Of a stretch of 64,000 bases of DNA, positions 45,791 to 53,044 are shown piece by piece; within the stretch, counting starts at the first letter, position 1, and every line of letters begins with the position of its first letter. The stretch lies in NCBI RefSeq assembly GCF_034356035.1, contig NZ_CP136423.1, positions 3,410,001 to 3,474,000 of the forward strand, read 5' to 3'. Made by a program: the position numbers and the translations under genes. This DNA comes from Blautia hydrogenotrophica DSM 10507. GTDB lineage: Bacteria; Bacillota; Clostridia; Lachnospirales; Lachnospiraceae. The notes beneath the pieces are model-generated. The model did not search any database. It had not been told where the DNA came from and saw nothing but the letters and a program-made list of their open reading frames with translations.

Positions 45791-46744
45791 ATGAAAAAGA
45801 ACATAGAACATAATTCAATAGACACAAAAAACTTTAAAGAAGCCTTAAATCAAGCAGTCAAAAATGTAGGAACAGCGGCTTCTTCTACAACCGAAAAAGC
45901 TAAAACAGCTCTTACAAAATCTAAAGATTCTATTCTGAAAACGATTGACACAAATGGAAATGGAGAAATTGGTATTGAGGATTTCATTATTATCGGCTTA
46001 CAAACTCCCGGAATTAAAGTCAACCGAGCAGATTTTTTGCAGCGAGAACTAATGAAAAATTATCCTCCAGACGTGATTGAATCGGCTATTACACATAATC
46101 CAGCTTACACTCAGATACCGGCTTGTGAAATTGACAAAATCGCAGATGAAGTAATAAAATTTGAGCGAAACTGCGTTTCTGGAATTTCCGCTGCACTGGG
46201 AGTACCCGGCGGTGTTGCAATGGTTGCCACTATCCCCGCTGACTTAGTTCAATACTATGGCTATATGCTTCGTGCTGCTCAGAAACTTATGTACTTATAC
46301 GGTTTTCCAGAAATCGACACAACCGAAAAGGAGTACAAATTTGATTCCGAAACTATGAATTTGCTAATTATCTGCCTCGGAGTCATGTATGGTGTTCAGG
46401 GAACAAATACAGCCCTTAAAGCAATGGCAACCGCCTTAGGAAAAGGCGTGGAAAAGAAATTGATGAATGCCGCTCTTACAAAGGGAACAATCTACCCAAT
46501 TGTAAAAAGTGTTTCAAAATGGTTTGGTGTTAATATGACAAAACAGGTATTTGCTGGCTTCTTCAAAAAAGCGATTCCCGTTGTTGGAGGCGTAATAGGC
46601 GGTGGTATTACATATTTATCATTTAAGCCTTGTTGTGATAAGTTAAAAGAATCCTTGCGTGATACACTGTTAAGTAACCCTAAGTACCACTCTACGAAAG
46701 AAGAAACTATTATCATTGACGCTATTGAGATTCAAGAAGTGTAA
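45791..46744 (+). CDS. EcsC-like protein with EF-hand-like loop (cargo)
   Basis: 317 aa. A short EF-hand-like calcium loop DTNGNGEIGIEDF (residues 54-66) precedes an EcsC-type domain: ISAALGVPGGVAMVATIPADLVQYYGYMLRAAQKLMYLYGFPEID, then two Gly/Ala-rich hydrophobic segments (IPVVGGVIGGGITYL). Probably membrane-associated. It is the only clear cargo of the left element and reads away from the regulator. AAGGGGAATGAGGG before ATG. EcsC-like proteins have no settled function; a role in host defence or competition is speculation. Confidence 0.72.
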   Translation: MKKNIEHNSIDTKNFKEALNQAVKNVGTAASSTTEKAKTALTKSKDSILKTIDTNGNGEIGIEDFIIIGLQTPGIKVNRADFLQRELMKNYPPDVIESAITHNPAYTQIPACEIDKIADEVIKFERNCVSGISAALGVPGGVAMVATIPADLVQYYGYMLRAAQKLMYLYGFPEIDTTEKEYKFDSETMNLLIICLGVMYGVQGTNTALKAMATALGKGVEKKLMNAALTKGTIYPIVKSVSKWFGVNMTKQVFAGFFKKAIPVVGGVIGGGITYLSFKPCCDKLKESLRDTLLSNPKYHSTKEETIIIDAIEIQEV

Positions 46745-47162
46745 TTCAATATTCCTAAAAAATTAGAGCCATTTTAGATCCAAAGGACATAAAACAACCC
46801 CGGAAATGCCCATTTTATCAGCATTTCCGGGCTTCTGTCCTGTCAAAGGGCAATTCCCTTTATTCTTCAAAGGGCAAAATCGAGTATTCTCTCTTTCCTT
46901 TTCCGCCCCTGTTTTTTCTCTGTTATTTTCCCGACTATTTCCTGCTGATAACCTCTGATATTATTCCCTGATATCTCCCTGAAATGCCCTGTTTATAAGG
47001 TTTCTTGTACTTTTTCTGAGGATTTTCTGAACATAAAAAGAACGACCTGACACTGGCTTTTCTGCCTTGTCTAAGGTCGTTCTTTTTATGTTTCTATTCT
47101 TTTTTCAGACTACCCAACTTTGCCCTTGTGAGAATAGTCTGGAGTACCTCGGAATATGTCCG
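46745..47162. other. Right end of the left element, gene-free with two terminators
   Basis: Holds two hairpins: 46799-46831 (CCCGGAAATGC/GCATTTCCGGG, after the EcsC-like gene) and 47035-47087 (14-bp stem ending AGGTCGTTCTTTTT). The intervening sequence has no ORF. Confidence 0.7.
47035..47087. terminator. Strong bidirectional terminator near the element junction
   Basis: AAAAAGAACGACCT (47035-47048) pairs perfectly with 47074-47087; A- and T-runs on both sides allow function in both directions. Confidence 0.8.
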
Positions 47163-47174
47163 TTATTCAAACTC
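47163..47174. other. att-like core, copy 2 (junction of the two elements)
   Basis: TTATTCAAACTC, one mismatch to the guaA core, followed by AAT as in guaA (TTATTCGAACTCAAT). Confidence 0.7.
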
Positions 47175-47286
47175 AATTTCCACTCGTATGGTTTTCTATA
47201 ATATCAGCTATTTCCCACGTTTTTAACGCAGCATGATATATCATTTTACGTTTATTATCTTGTCTGTACCTATTTTTAGTACCATC

Positions 47287-47481
47287 TTAGTGCCACATTC
47301 CCATTTTGGGAATCTGCTTCAAGGCTGCCACAACTGCAGAAAAACCCCTTACATCTCTGATCTGGTAAGTTAAGCGGTGACCATTTCGTTCACCCCTGCC
47401 CCGCTGCCTTACTCTATCGGCCCTCCTGATCGCTTTTCCTGCCGTTGGGTCATGATATCCCTCATGGTTTCTCATCTCCAT
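47287..47481 (-). CDS. Small NHEGY-motif protein, paralogue 1
   Basis: 64 aa. Begins MEMRNHEGYHDPTAGKAIRR and continues basic to RLTYQIRDVRGFSAVVAALKQIP. ATG 47481 has AGAGAGG 7 nt upstream and overlaps the sigma-factor stop by 10 nt. It is related to the 57-aa protein at 48329-48502, sharing NHEGYHDPTA, AIRR and RLTY. Function unknown; basic character suggests nucleic-acid or RNA-polymerase binding. Confidence 0.7.
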   Translation of the reverse strand: MEMRNHEGYHDPTAGKAIRRADRVRQRGRGERNGHRLTYQIRDVRGFSAVVAALKQIPKMGMWH

Positions 47482-48332
47482 CCCAAAGCCTCTCTTTCCA
47501 CAGCACTGTACCATGTCCGTTTAAAGCTCTCTAGCCCTACATGGCGAATAGGCGCCGCTGCTAGATACTGGTCATAGTACTGCTTATATTGATACCTGTG
47601 TACCCGCTGCCTCAGGGTCCTCATTGCCTGCTTATTCATCTGTGCGGCCCGACTTAGGCTCACACCAAGACGTTCCCCCACCTCATTCAGGGTGGTTTCC
47701 TCCTGATAGCGCATACGGACAACCACGGGCAGCCTGTCCGGCAGCTCATCCACCGATCTCCACAGCTCCTCTTTCATCCGCTCCCTATCCAGACGAGCGG
47801 CAGCCTCTTCCTCCAAGTCTTCCTCTGAGGCAATGCTTTCTTCCAACGTGAAGTCCTCTGTACCTGGCAGCAGTTCATTCAGACTCTGTATCTGCCCCAT
47901 ACTGGCTGCCCGTTTCAGCTTCCTGATCTTTTTCTCATTCACGCCTAAAAGCCCGCACAACTCCCGATCAGAGGCTTCATAACCATATCTTTTCAAAAAG
48001 TCACTCTTAGTCTTCTGGTACTGCCGTACCTCATCACCAAGATATGAGGGCAGCCGCACCGGCTTATTCTGATCAACATACCGGCGCATCCTTGTCTTGA
48101 GCCAAAACGATGCATAGCTTAGGAAGGGGACCTCTCTGGTGACATCATAACCCCTCACAGCCTCGCACAGTGCCAGATATCCCTCTTGCTTCAGATCTTC
48201 CATCTCTGCCTGCCCTGCATAAATCAGCGCCAGCTTTCCAATGAATCCCTCATTCTGCTGCCAGAGCAGACTCATATTTTCCGCCTCGTCTATGCCGTCC
48301 TGAATCAGGACTACAAGCTGCTCATTGCTCAT
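47472..48332 (-). CDS. Sigma-70 family RNA polymerase sigma factor (element-encoded)
   Basis: 286 aa. Region 2: EMEDLKQEGYLALCEAVRGYDVTREVPFLSYASFWLKTRMRRYV. Region 3: ASDRELCGLLGVNEKKIRKLKRA. Region 4: LPVVVRMRYQEETTLNEVGERLGVSLSRAAQMNKQAMRTLRQRV. The ATG at 48332 overlaps the preceding stop as ATGA, so it is translationally coupled; a GTG at 48341 is possible. Unusual cargo for a satellite: it may redirect polymerase to the element's or a helper phage's late genes (inference). Confidence 0.88.
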   Translation of the reverse strand: MSNEQLVVLIQDGIDEAENMSLLWQQNEGFIGKLALIYAGQAEMEDLKQEGYLALCEAVRGYDVTREVPFLSYASFWLKTRMRRYVDQNKPVRLPSYLGDEVRQYQKTKSDFLKRYGYEASDRELCGLLGVNEKKIRKLKRAASMGQIQSLNELLPGTEDFTLEESIASEEDLEEEAAARLDRERMKEELWRSVDELPDRLPVVVRMRYQEETTLNEVGERLGVSLSRAAQMNKQAMRTLRQRVHRYQYKQYYDQYLAAAPIRHVGLESFKRTWYSAVEREALGWR

Positions 48333-48502
48333 ACTCTGCACGCTTTCATCATCCTTTTTGCGGACAGGAAGGCCGGCAAGTCTCCGATCCGATAGGTCAA
48401 CCTGCTCACTTTTGAGCTGGTCTTCTTTCTTCTGTGTTCCCGCCGAATTGCCTGTGCTGCGGTCGGATCATGGTACCCCTCATGGTTTCTTTGTGATATC
48501 AT
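48329..48502 (-). CDS. Small NHEGY-motif protein, paralogue 2
   Basis: 57 aa, MISQRNHEGYHDPTAAQAIR followed by a basic REHRRKK and RLTYRIGDLPAFLSAKRMM. ATG 48502 has an excellent GGAGGTGA 6 nt upstream. It overlaps the stop of the preceding gene (48480) and ends in an ATGA coupling with the sigma factor. Paralogous to the gene at 47287, so the sigma gene lies between two copies. Confidence 0.72.
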   Translation of the reverse strand: MISQRNHEGYHDPTAAQAIRREHRRKKTSSKVSRLTYRIGDLPAFLSAKRMMKACRV

Positions 48503-49004
48503 TCAGGATCACCTCCAGTTCGTCTATCTTCTTCTGCTGCTCATCGGTCCGTATAGAGCCCAGAACAGCATTGCAGGCCAATATAATGGTATTGGCCGTT
48601 TTACTGTCAATTTCCCCATTCAGGGCCATATTGGCCACTCTGGCCAGCGTCCTTCTGATTTCCGTCGGGGTCTTCATCCGTAAACGGGTAGGCATACCGT
48701 TCACCTCCTCCATAGTCCATCGTAATAAAGGGACAGTCATTATCTTCATCAAAATACCAGGTAAAAACGCTTCTGACGTTTCCTCCATGCCGCACGCCCG
48801 GATAGCTTTTTCCAGCGCTTTCCTTTCTGCTTCCTGCTCCTTTGGCACTTCTATGCCGTTCCGGTAGCAGTAGTTCATGGCTCTGGCCCACACCGACATA
48901 AATCTTTCTGCCTGCTCCCACAGTTTTATAAATTTCACTTCTCTGCTGCACTGCAAAGCTTTTGCAAATAGCCTATGTATGCGATCCAAGTTACAACACC
49001 TCAT
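48480..49004 (-). CDS. Hypothetical phage/satellite protein
   Basis: 174 aa, not recognised. Helical; contains FIKLWEQAERFMSVWARAMNYCYRNGIEVPKEQ and ends DEQQKKIDELEVILNDITKKP. A TTG at 48989 with GAGGTG 7 nt upstream may be the true start (LDRIHRLFAKAL). Overlaps the downstream small gene; same operon. Confidence 0.65.
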   Translation of the reverse strand: MRCCNLDRIHRLFAKALQCSREVKFIKLWEQAERFMSVWARAMNYCYRNGIEVPKEQEAERKALEKAIRACGMEETSEAFLPGILMKIMTVPLLRWTMEEVNGMPTRLRMKTPTEIRRTLARVANMALNGEIDSKTANTIILACNAVLGSIRTDEQQKKIDELEVILNDITKKP

Positions 49005-49059
49005 CCAAAAAACGCCCTAGGCAATCCATACCGAAAAGCCCAGGGCCATACTCACCTGA

Positions 49060-49548
49060 TTACGAAAACATTGCCGGGTCAGATGGTTCCGATCCATCCA
49101 ATTTCTCTAACATTTTTCCTCGCATATCTCTTACTCGGCTCAAAGCCAGGTAAATCCTTTCTGCGACAACCTGCTTAAAGTCCTGTGTTTTTCTCCCATC
49201 GTCGTATTCTACGCCATCGGGCAGCGGCACCTGATGGTCTACCGGATACTTCAAAAGATTCTCCCCGCAAAAAGCCGGGTTCCCGCTAACACGTTCTTTT
49301 TCGCCGCCTCCAAGGTTGTAAGCGATATAGCTGGCATGTTTCTTTATAAACCTTAAAATATCCTCATCGTCTTTACGGCGGCGCTGCTGCTCGACTCTAA
49401 GCTGATCGGCCAGATCGGCAATCAGTTTTGCTACTGCCTGGGGCGCTATATACTGGGTATTACCAATCGTTACCGCGCACATCTTCATTTCTTCCGCTCG
49501 AACACGCATCATTTCCCCGTTAATGTTAATATTTGATTCTGTATTCAC
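49060..49548 (-). CDS. Hypothetical phage/satellite protein
   Basis: 162 aa from GTG 49548, chosen because GGGAGG lies 7 nt upstream; the frame opens at 49566. Not recognised. It has a coiled segment (AVAKLIADLADQLRVEQQRRRKDDEDILRFIKKHASYIAYNLG) and an acidic tail. Co-transcribed with neighbours. Confidence 0.6.
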   Translation of the reverse strand: MNTESNININGEMMRVRAEEMKMCAVTIGNTQYIAPQAVAKLIADLADQLRVEQQRRRKDDEDILRFIKKHASYIAYNLGGGEKERVSGNPAFCGENLLKYPVDHQVPLPDGVEYDDGRKTQDFKQVVAERIYLALSRVRDMRGKMLEKLDGSEPSDPAMFS

Positions 49549-49565
49549 GTCCTGCCCTCCCATCA

Positions 49566-49784
49566 CTAAAATAAATCCATATTCTCATTGATAAGCTTCT
49601 GGCGCTCTGACCGGCTCTTGACCGCCATGATCTGCTCTTTCGTCAGACGCTTTCCATCCTGGGCGCCAAGGATCGCAGTCTTAACACCTTCTATAAACTC
49701 CGGTTTACTTGCTTCAAATCCTTCCGCCAGGGCTTCCTTAATCATTTTCTTAATTTCTTCTCTCTCTTCTTCTAAAAATGCCAT
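49566..49784 (-). CDS. Small hypothetical protein
   Basis: 72 aa, helical: MAFLEEEREEIKKMIKEALAEGFEASKPEFIEGVKTAIL. AAGGAGAG 6 nt before ATG. It follows the cold-shock gene by 12 nt. Not recognised. Confidence 0.65.
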   Translation of the reverse strand: MAFLEEEREEIKKMIKEALAEGFEASKPEFIEGVKTAILGAQDGKRLTKEQIMAVKSRSERQKLINENMDLF

Positions 49785-49796
49785 ATTTTTCTCTCC

Positions 49797-49997
49797 TTAC
49801 TCGCTTATTACATCAATAGCTTTATCGCCTTTTTCCGTTGCCTTAACCCGATAACTGACCCGCTCACCCGTCTCCAGATGTCGGAACCCTCTCATCAGGA
49901 TATCAGATTGATGCACAAAAGTTTCTTTGCCATTGTCTCCTGCAATAAATCCATATCCCTTGACCGGATCAAACCACTTCACTGTTCCATGTTCCAC
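49797..49997 (-). CDS. Cold-shock domain protein (element-encoded)
   Basis: 66 aa. Single CSD: VEHGTVKWFDPVKGYGFIAGDNGKETFVHQSDI, with RNP1 (KGYGFI) and RNP2 (TFVHQS) RNA-binding motifs. Start taken as GTG 49997 (AAGGAGG 11 nt upstream); the frame extends to 50030 without support. Single-stranded nucleic-acid chaperone or antiterminator; presence in a satellite is notable. Confidence 0.85.
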   Translation of the reverse strand: MEHGTVKWFDPVKGYGFIAGDNGKETFVHQSDILMRGFRHLETGERVSYRVKATEKGDKAIDVISE

Positions 49998-50139
49998 TGT
50001 TGCCCTATCCTCCTTTCTAGATCCGCCCACGCAAAAAGGCGCAAGAACAACTTAACGCAATAATGCGTTCAGTCATTCCCACGCCTTAAGGCTTCCAGGC
50101 TCGCCGCCTGGGGTACTTTCTTTATTTGACTTTATTATA

Positions 50140-50436
50140 TCAAATATAGCAGAAGGGCGCAATAGCCGCCAATTCCCTGATGACCATATCCTGCGTAACT
50201 TCAGTACGCTACTGGCGTTCCTGCATCCGCTCTGAAATATACGTTGCAACGTTAGCATTCGATAGCAATCTGCTGGCGTTTGCTCTGGCCGTCTCATCTT
50301 TCTTAACAGGCGTATAAGCCACCCGGTAAGCCCGAGTGGCATTCAGATCAATCAAATACTCTTCTACAAATCTCTTCTGTTTTTCATCATTCAGGCTCAC
50401 CTCCTTTACTGCACAGAAAAAGCACCCAGCTTTCAC
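50140..50436 (-). pseudogene. Terminase small subunit (TerS), truncated with in-frame TAG
   Basis: Terminase_2-type N-terminus: LNDEKQKRFVEEYLIDLNATRAYRVAYTPVKKDETARANASRLLSNANVATYISERM, i.e. the DNA-binding domain. A TAG follows QERQ; the same frame continues RTEVTQDMVIRELAAIAP, as expected for the family, and then ends at TGA (50140). So there is one nonsense change (CAG to TAG fits) and loss of the C-terminal half. It normally directs packaging of phage or satellite DNA. Confidence 0.78.
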
Positions 50437-50446
50437 CAGATGCCTT
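50410..50446 (-). terminator. Terminator after the DUF2971 gene
   Basis: Minus strand hairpin GCATCTGGTGAAAGCTGGGTGC (imperfect) followed by TTTTTC. Lies between DUF2971 and the TerS relic. Confidence 0.5.
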
Positions 50447-50550
50447 TATAGATCAAATGAGATTCCTTCTTTTATTTAACCTGAGCCATTTTACTCAAAG
50501 CTTCCTGTAATACTTTTGCTTAACAACACCCAAATTTCCTAAATATCTTT

Positions 50551-51384
50551 TTATTGGATATCATATATTTCTTCTAAAAAGAATTCATCATCCTTCATTT
50601 TCATATGACTTAACTTTATGCCTAATTTTTCGCACAAACTTCTAACTTCTTCTTTAGATTTATCATCTGCTCTAGTTCCCAGAATTATTTTGCATGGCTT
50701 AGGCGTTTTTAACAACATTCCTCCGCTTTTATTGACTGAATCTAAATCTCCCTCGGGAATAACGCAAAGAAGTCTCCATTCTTCTTCATATTGCCATTCC
50801 TCCGCTTTTCTGATTAATATTTTAAAATTCTCTTTTTTATTTACTTCATGAATACTTTCATCGAACACAGATATCTTTCGGCCGTAACTCACTGGCCGTA
50901 ATACAGCTGATGAACATAATAAAGAAGGAGCTGTAAAATCACTTCTTCTATATTGAACGCAAATTCCTTTATGCTGATTTGCATAATGACTCCACATCAA
51001 AATAGAATCAAAAGTCTCGCTAAAACAGGACAAAACTATCATATTTCGTATTTTCTCACAAGTATCTTTGAATTTCATTTTTTCTTTCCTGCACATTTCA
51101 ATTAGGAATGCAGAATTTTTTTCTTTTGCTAATTTCTCCAAATCAGAAAAAATAGAATCAGAATAATAGCAATCATACGGATCGTTCATATTACATGCTT
51201 TTCCGGCCCACACATAATTCCCTTCTATATTCTTTAGATCATGTATCCCTAATCCTCTATACTGATAAATAAATTCTGGTGCGTTTTTGTTTAAAATACA
51301 TTTTTGTTTGCTGCTTTCACGTAAGAAGCCTGAGTTATTTCCCATCGCATCATAATAGCTCCCTACCCATTCTTTTCTTTCCAT
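50551..51384 (-). CDS. DUF2971 protein (satellite cargo)
   Basis: 277 aa. DUF2971 hallmarks: FIYQYRGLG, NDPYDCYY, VLSCFSETFDSILMWSHYANQHKGICVQY, and EEWQYEEEWRLLCV. The start at 51384 is chosen for GGAGG 7 nt upstream. Lower GC than the genes on either side, and bounded by terminators, so probably an independently acquired cargo gene. The molecular role is unknown. The family is frequent on mobile elements, so a phage-defence or helper-interference role is plausible but unproven. Confidence 0.82.
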   Translation of the reverse strand: MERKEWVGSYYDAMGNNSGFLRESSKQKCILNKNAPEFIYQYRGLGIHDLKNIEGNYVWAGKACNMNDPYDCYYSDSIFSDLEKLAKEKNSAFLIEMCRKEKMKFKDTCEKIRNMIVLSCFSETFDSILMWSHYANQHKGICVQYRRSDFTAPSLLCSSAVLRPVSYGRKISVFDESIHEVNKKENFKILIRKAEEWQYEEEWRLLCVIPEGDLDSVNKSGGMLLKTPKPCKIILGTRADDKSKEEVRSLCEKLGIKLSHMKMKDDEFFLEEIYDIQ

Positions 51385-51579
51385 ACACCTTCCTCCCATT
51401 AATTTAAAATTATACACCAAAACACCCTATATTGCTACAGGGTGCCTTGGTGATCTCTTATTCTCCGTTATCAAAATACACTTCCCAAGGGGGGGATATG
51501 CAACAGTTTTCCCTTGCTTTTTCAGGCTTTCCTTGCTTTCTCTGTTGCAAAATCAGCAGGAAAAGTCTTGTCATTCAGA

Positions 51580-51756
51580 CTAATATACACCCCCTTTTAG
51601 CCACACATACGCTTTTTTATATTTCCCCTGCTGGTTCTTTGACACCTTGCAGGATTTCACTCTTTCCCCCAGGATGCAAAGTACCAAGTCCAGGTCTTCC
51701 TGCGTCTGGTAGGATACTTTCAGCTTCACGGGCAGTCTCTCAATCTTGGCATCCAT
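51580..51756 (-). CDS. Small phage-type protein
   Basis: 58 aa: MDAKIERLPVKLKVSYQTQE...LVLCILGERVKSCKVSKN..YVWLKG. AAGGTG 5 nt upstream of ATG. Not recognised. Part of the minus-strand small-gene operon. Confidence 0.6.
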   Translation of the reverse strand: MDAKIERLPVKLKVSYQTQEDLDLVLCILGERVKSCKVSKNQQGKYKKAYVWLKGGVY

Positions 51757-51827
51757 CCGGTCACCTTCTTTCGCAATGATATAGTCGCTGCGGCAGTATT
51801 GGTAGCACGCCGCAGCTTTTCACGATC

Positions 51828-51962
51828 TCAACAAAGTACTAGCATATCTTTTTTTATTTCAGGTTTTTTCAGGTTTTTGTTGGGTTTTGTCGGGTTTTTC
51901 ACGGTCTGTACAGTAGTATCATCTTCGGATTTGTGTCCCGGTTCAGACTGTTGGCGCAGCAT
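51828..51962 (-). CDS. Possible small protein with low-complexity Lys/Asn/Pro tail
   Basis: 44 codons from ATG 51962. The second half (VKNPTKPNKNLKKPEIKK) comes from a degenerate 10-11-nt tandem repeat at 51862-51902. Weak ribosome site, so doubtful. Confidence 0.3.
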   Translation of the reverse strand: MLRQQSEPGHKSEDDTTVQTVKNPTKPNKNLKKPEIKKDMLVLC

Positions 51963-51983
51963 CCCCGGGAGCGCGGTGGCGAG

Positions 51984-52172
51984 TTATTTTTCAAAATTCA
52001 TTATATCATCTGCAATCCTGTCTATATAATGAGCCAAGCTAAACAGAGCCTGATTCAATGATTCCGGAGTCAGAGTATCGCTCTCACAGGGGTCTAATTG
52101 ATTTGACAGCCCTGAAATGACTTTAGATATTCCTATCAGCTCAACACCCAATTCAAATAAATTTCTTTTCAT
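51984..52172 (-). CDS. Small phage-type protein
   Basis: 62 aa, MKRNLFELGVELIGISKVIS...AHYIDRIADDIMNFEK, helical. The ATG at 52172 overlaps the previous stop as ATGA, indicating translational coupling. Not recognised. Confidence 0.65.
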   Translation of the reverse strand: MKRNLFELGVELIGISKVISGLSNQLDPCESDTLTPESLNQALFSLAHYIDRIADDIMNFEK

Positions 52173-52429
52173 GCCTCTGTACCACCTTCCCCAATCAACA
52201 GCCTTATGGCATACTGGAAACCGTATAGAAAGCCCTGACGTTCGCCCTCCTGAGCGATGTCGCACAGAAGATCATCTACTTCCAGCTTTATTTTTTCCGG
52301 CATCTTGTGCGCGGTCAGGAATTCCATTGTCTTGCGATGCGCCGCGAGTGTTTCCGGCAGATCTCTATAATCATCCGCTAATTTCTCAAAATTAAAATAA
52401 ATCTTCTCGATCTCTTTAATATTTTTCAT
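52169..52429 (-). CDS. DUF6809-like small phage protein
   Basis: 86 aa, two-helix hairpin type: FNFEKLADDYRDLPETLAAHRKTMEFLTAHKM...EGERQGFLYGFQYAIRLLIGE. The GF.YGF..A.RLL ending resembles DUF6809 proteins of Firmicute phages. Function unknown. Confidence 0.65.
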   Translation of the reverse strand: MKNIKEIEKIYFNFEKLADDYRDLPETLAAHRKTMEFLTAHKMPEKIKLEVDDLLCDIAQEGERQGFLYGFQYAIRLLIGEGGTEA

Positions 52430-52500
52430 CTTTTCTCTTCCCTTCTACCAGAATCCATGCTACTATGACTATGTAAGTTTTTTATGTAGCTCCGGCTGCT

Positions 52501-52536
52501 GCCTCAGAGATGTTGGCGCATCTTTGAGGCTTTTTT
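52501..52536 (+). terminator. Plus-strand terminator-like hairpin inside the minus-strand operon
   Basis: GCCTCAGAGATG (52501-52512) pairs with CATCTTTGAGGC (52519-52530), followed by six T. Oriented against the surrounding genes; it may end an unannotated antisense transcript. Confidence 0.55.
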
Positions 52537-52705
52537 ACTTGTACCTTAACATTTCCTCAATAGAGTCCAGCATTAAAACTTTCAGCATCTCAATACCTTG
52601 GCTCCGATCAAAGCCATAGAGATGCAATATTTCAAGCCTATGGTTCTGCTGCGCAATCCAGCCTCTAAACAGCTCATCCTTTTTTTCCTGTGATATATGG
52701 TACAT
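52535..52705 (-). CDS. Small satellite protein
   Basis: 56 aa: MYHISQEKKDELFRGWIAQQ...LHLYGFDRSQGIEMLKVLMLDSIEEML. The ATG overlaps the preceding TAA by one base, with GGGGAGGAG upstream. Not recognised. Confidence 0.6.
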   Translation of the reverse strand: MYHISQEKKDELFRGWIAQQNHRLEILHLYGFDRSQGIEMLKVLMLDSIEEMLRYK

Positions 52706-52851
52706 TATTTTCTCCTCCCCTTTTTCTTTGACTTTATGAACTGAAACATTTTAGCCTGGTTTTTGGCTTTCTCTCTTGGAAGCTCTATGCAGCCAGCTTC
52801 TTTTATGACACGAAATCCATTTTCACAACCCGTCTTATTCTGTTCTTTCAC
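52705..52851 (-). CDS. Small basic satellite protein
   Basis: 48 aa from GTG 52851 with AAGGAGG about 9 nt upstream. Contains GFRVIKEAGCIELPREKAKN and a KSKKKGRRK tail. Probably nucleic-acid binding by charge; unknown. Confidence 0.55.
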   Translation of the reverse strand: MKEQNKTGCENGFRVIKEAGCIELPREKAKNQAKMFQFIKSKKKGRRK

Positions 52852-52946
52852 TTCTTCGCTCCTCCTTTTCTACTCGTTGACCATCCCTATATACAGTAAC
52901 CAAACCAACTAGTTGAGTAAAAAGCCTTATTTTATGCGGCTTCTAT

Positions 52947-53011
52947 GTACTAGAGCACCCCCTCTAATACGGTATCCGTTTTGTACGTACTAGAGCACCC
53001 CCTCTAATACG
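52947..53011. repeat. Iteron-like direct repeats, candidate satellite replication origin
   Basis: Two identical 25-bp repeats (52947-52971 and 52987-53011, period 40 bp). Each begins GTACTAGAG and ends CTCTAATACG, so each carries an internal TAGAG/CTCTA inverted repeat. Related CTAGTTGG half-sites flank them (52909, 53043). The following 30 bp are AT-rich. They lie just past the 3' end of the primase-helicase gene, where satellite origins are commonly found. Confidence 0.65.
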
Positions 53012-53044
53012 ATAAACCCTTATAAATACTGTATTTTTATCGTA

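Larger units (their letters stand above)
41251..47174. mobile_element. Decayed integrative mobilizable element in tandem at guaA
   Basis: Bounded by att-like cores at 41239 and 47163. Contents: a MobV-type relaxase (frameshift), a small accessory gene, an AAA ATPase relic, a tyrosine integrase (nonsense and frameshift), an excisionase-like HTH, an XRE regulator with a premature stop, and an EcsC-like cargo gene. Four of the seven genes are damaged, so it is unlikely to move by itself. Confidence 0.75.

Noticed and set aside
51432..51779. 115-codon plus-strand frame
   Set aside because: Shadow of the minus-strand 58-aa gene and intergenic DNA; no ribosome site.
52947..53011. Two identical 25-bp repeats separated by 15 bp considered as a minimal CRISPR array
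   Set aside because: Only two units, a spacer that is too short, no cas genes nearby, internal inverted repeats and a position beside a replication gene; iterons fit better.
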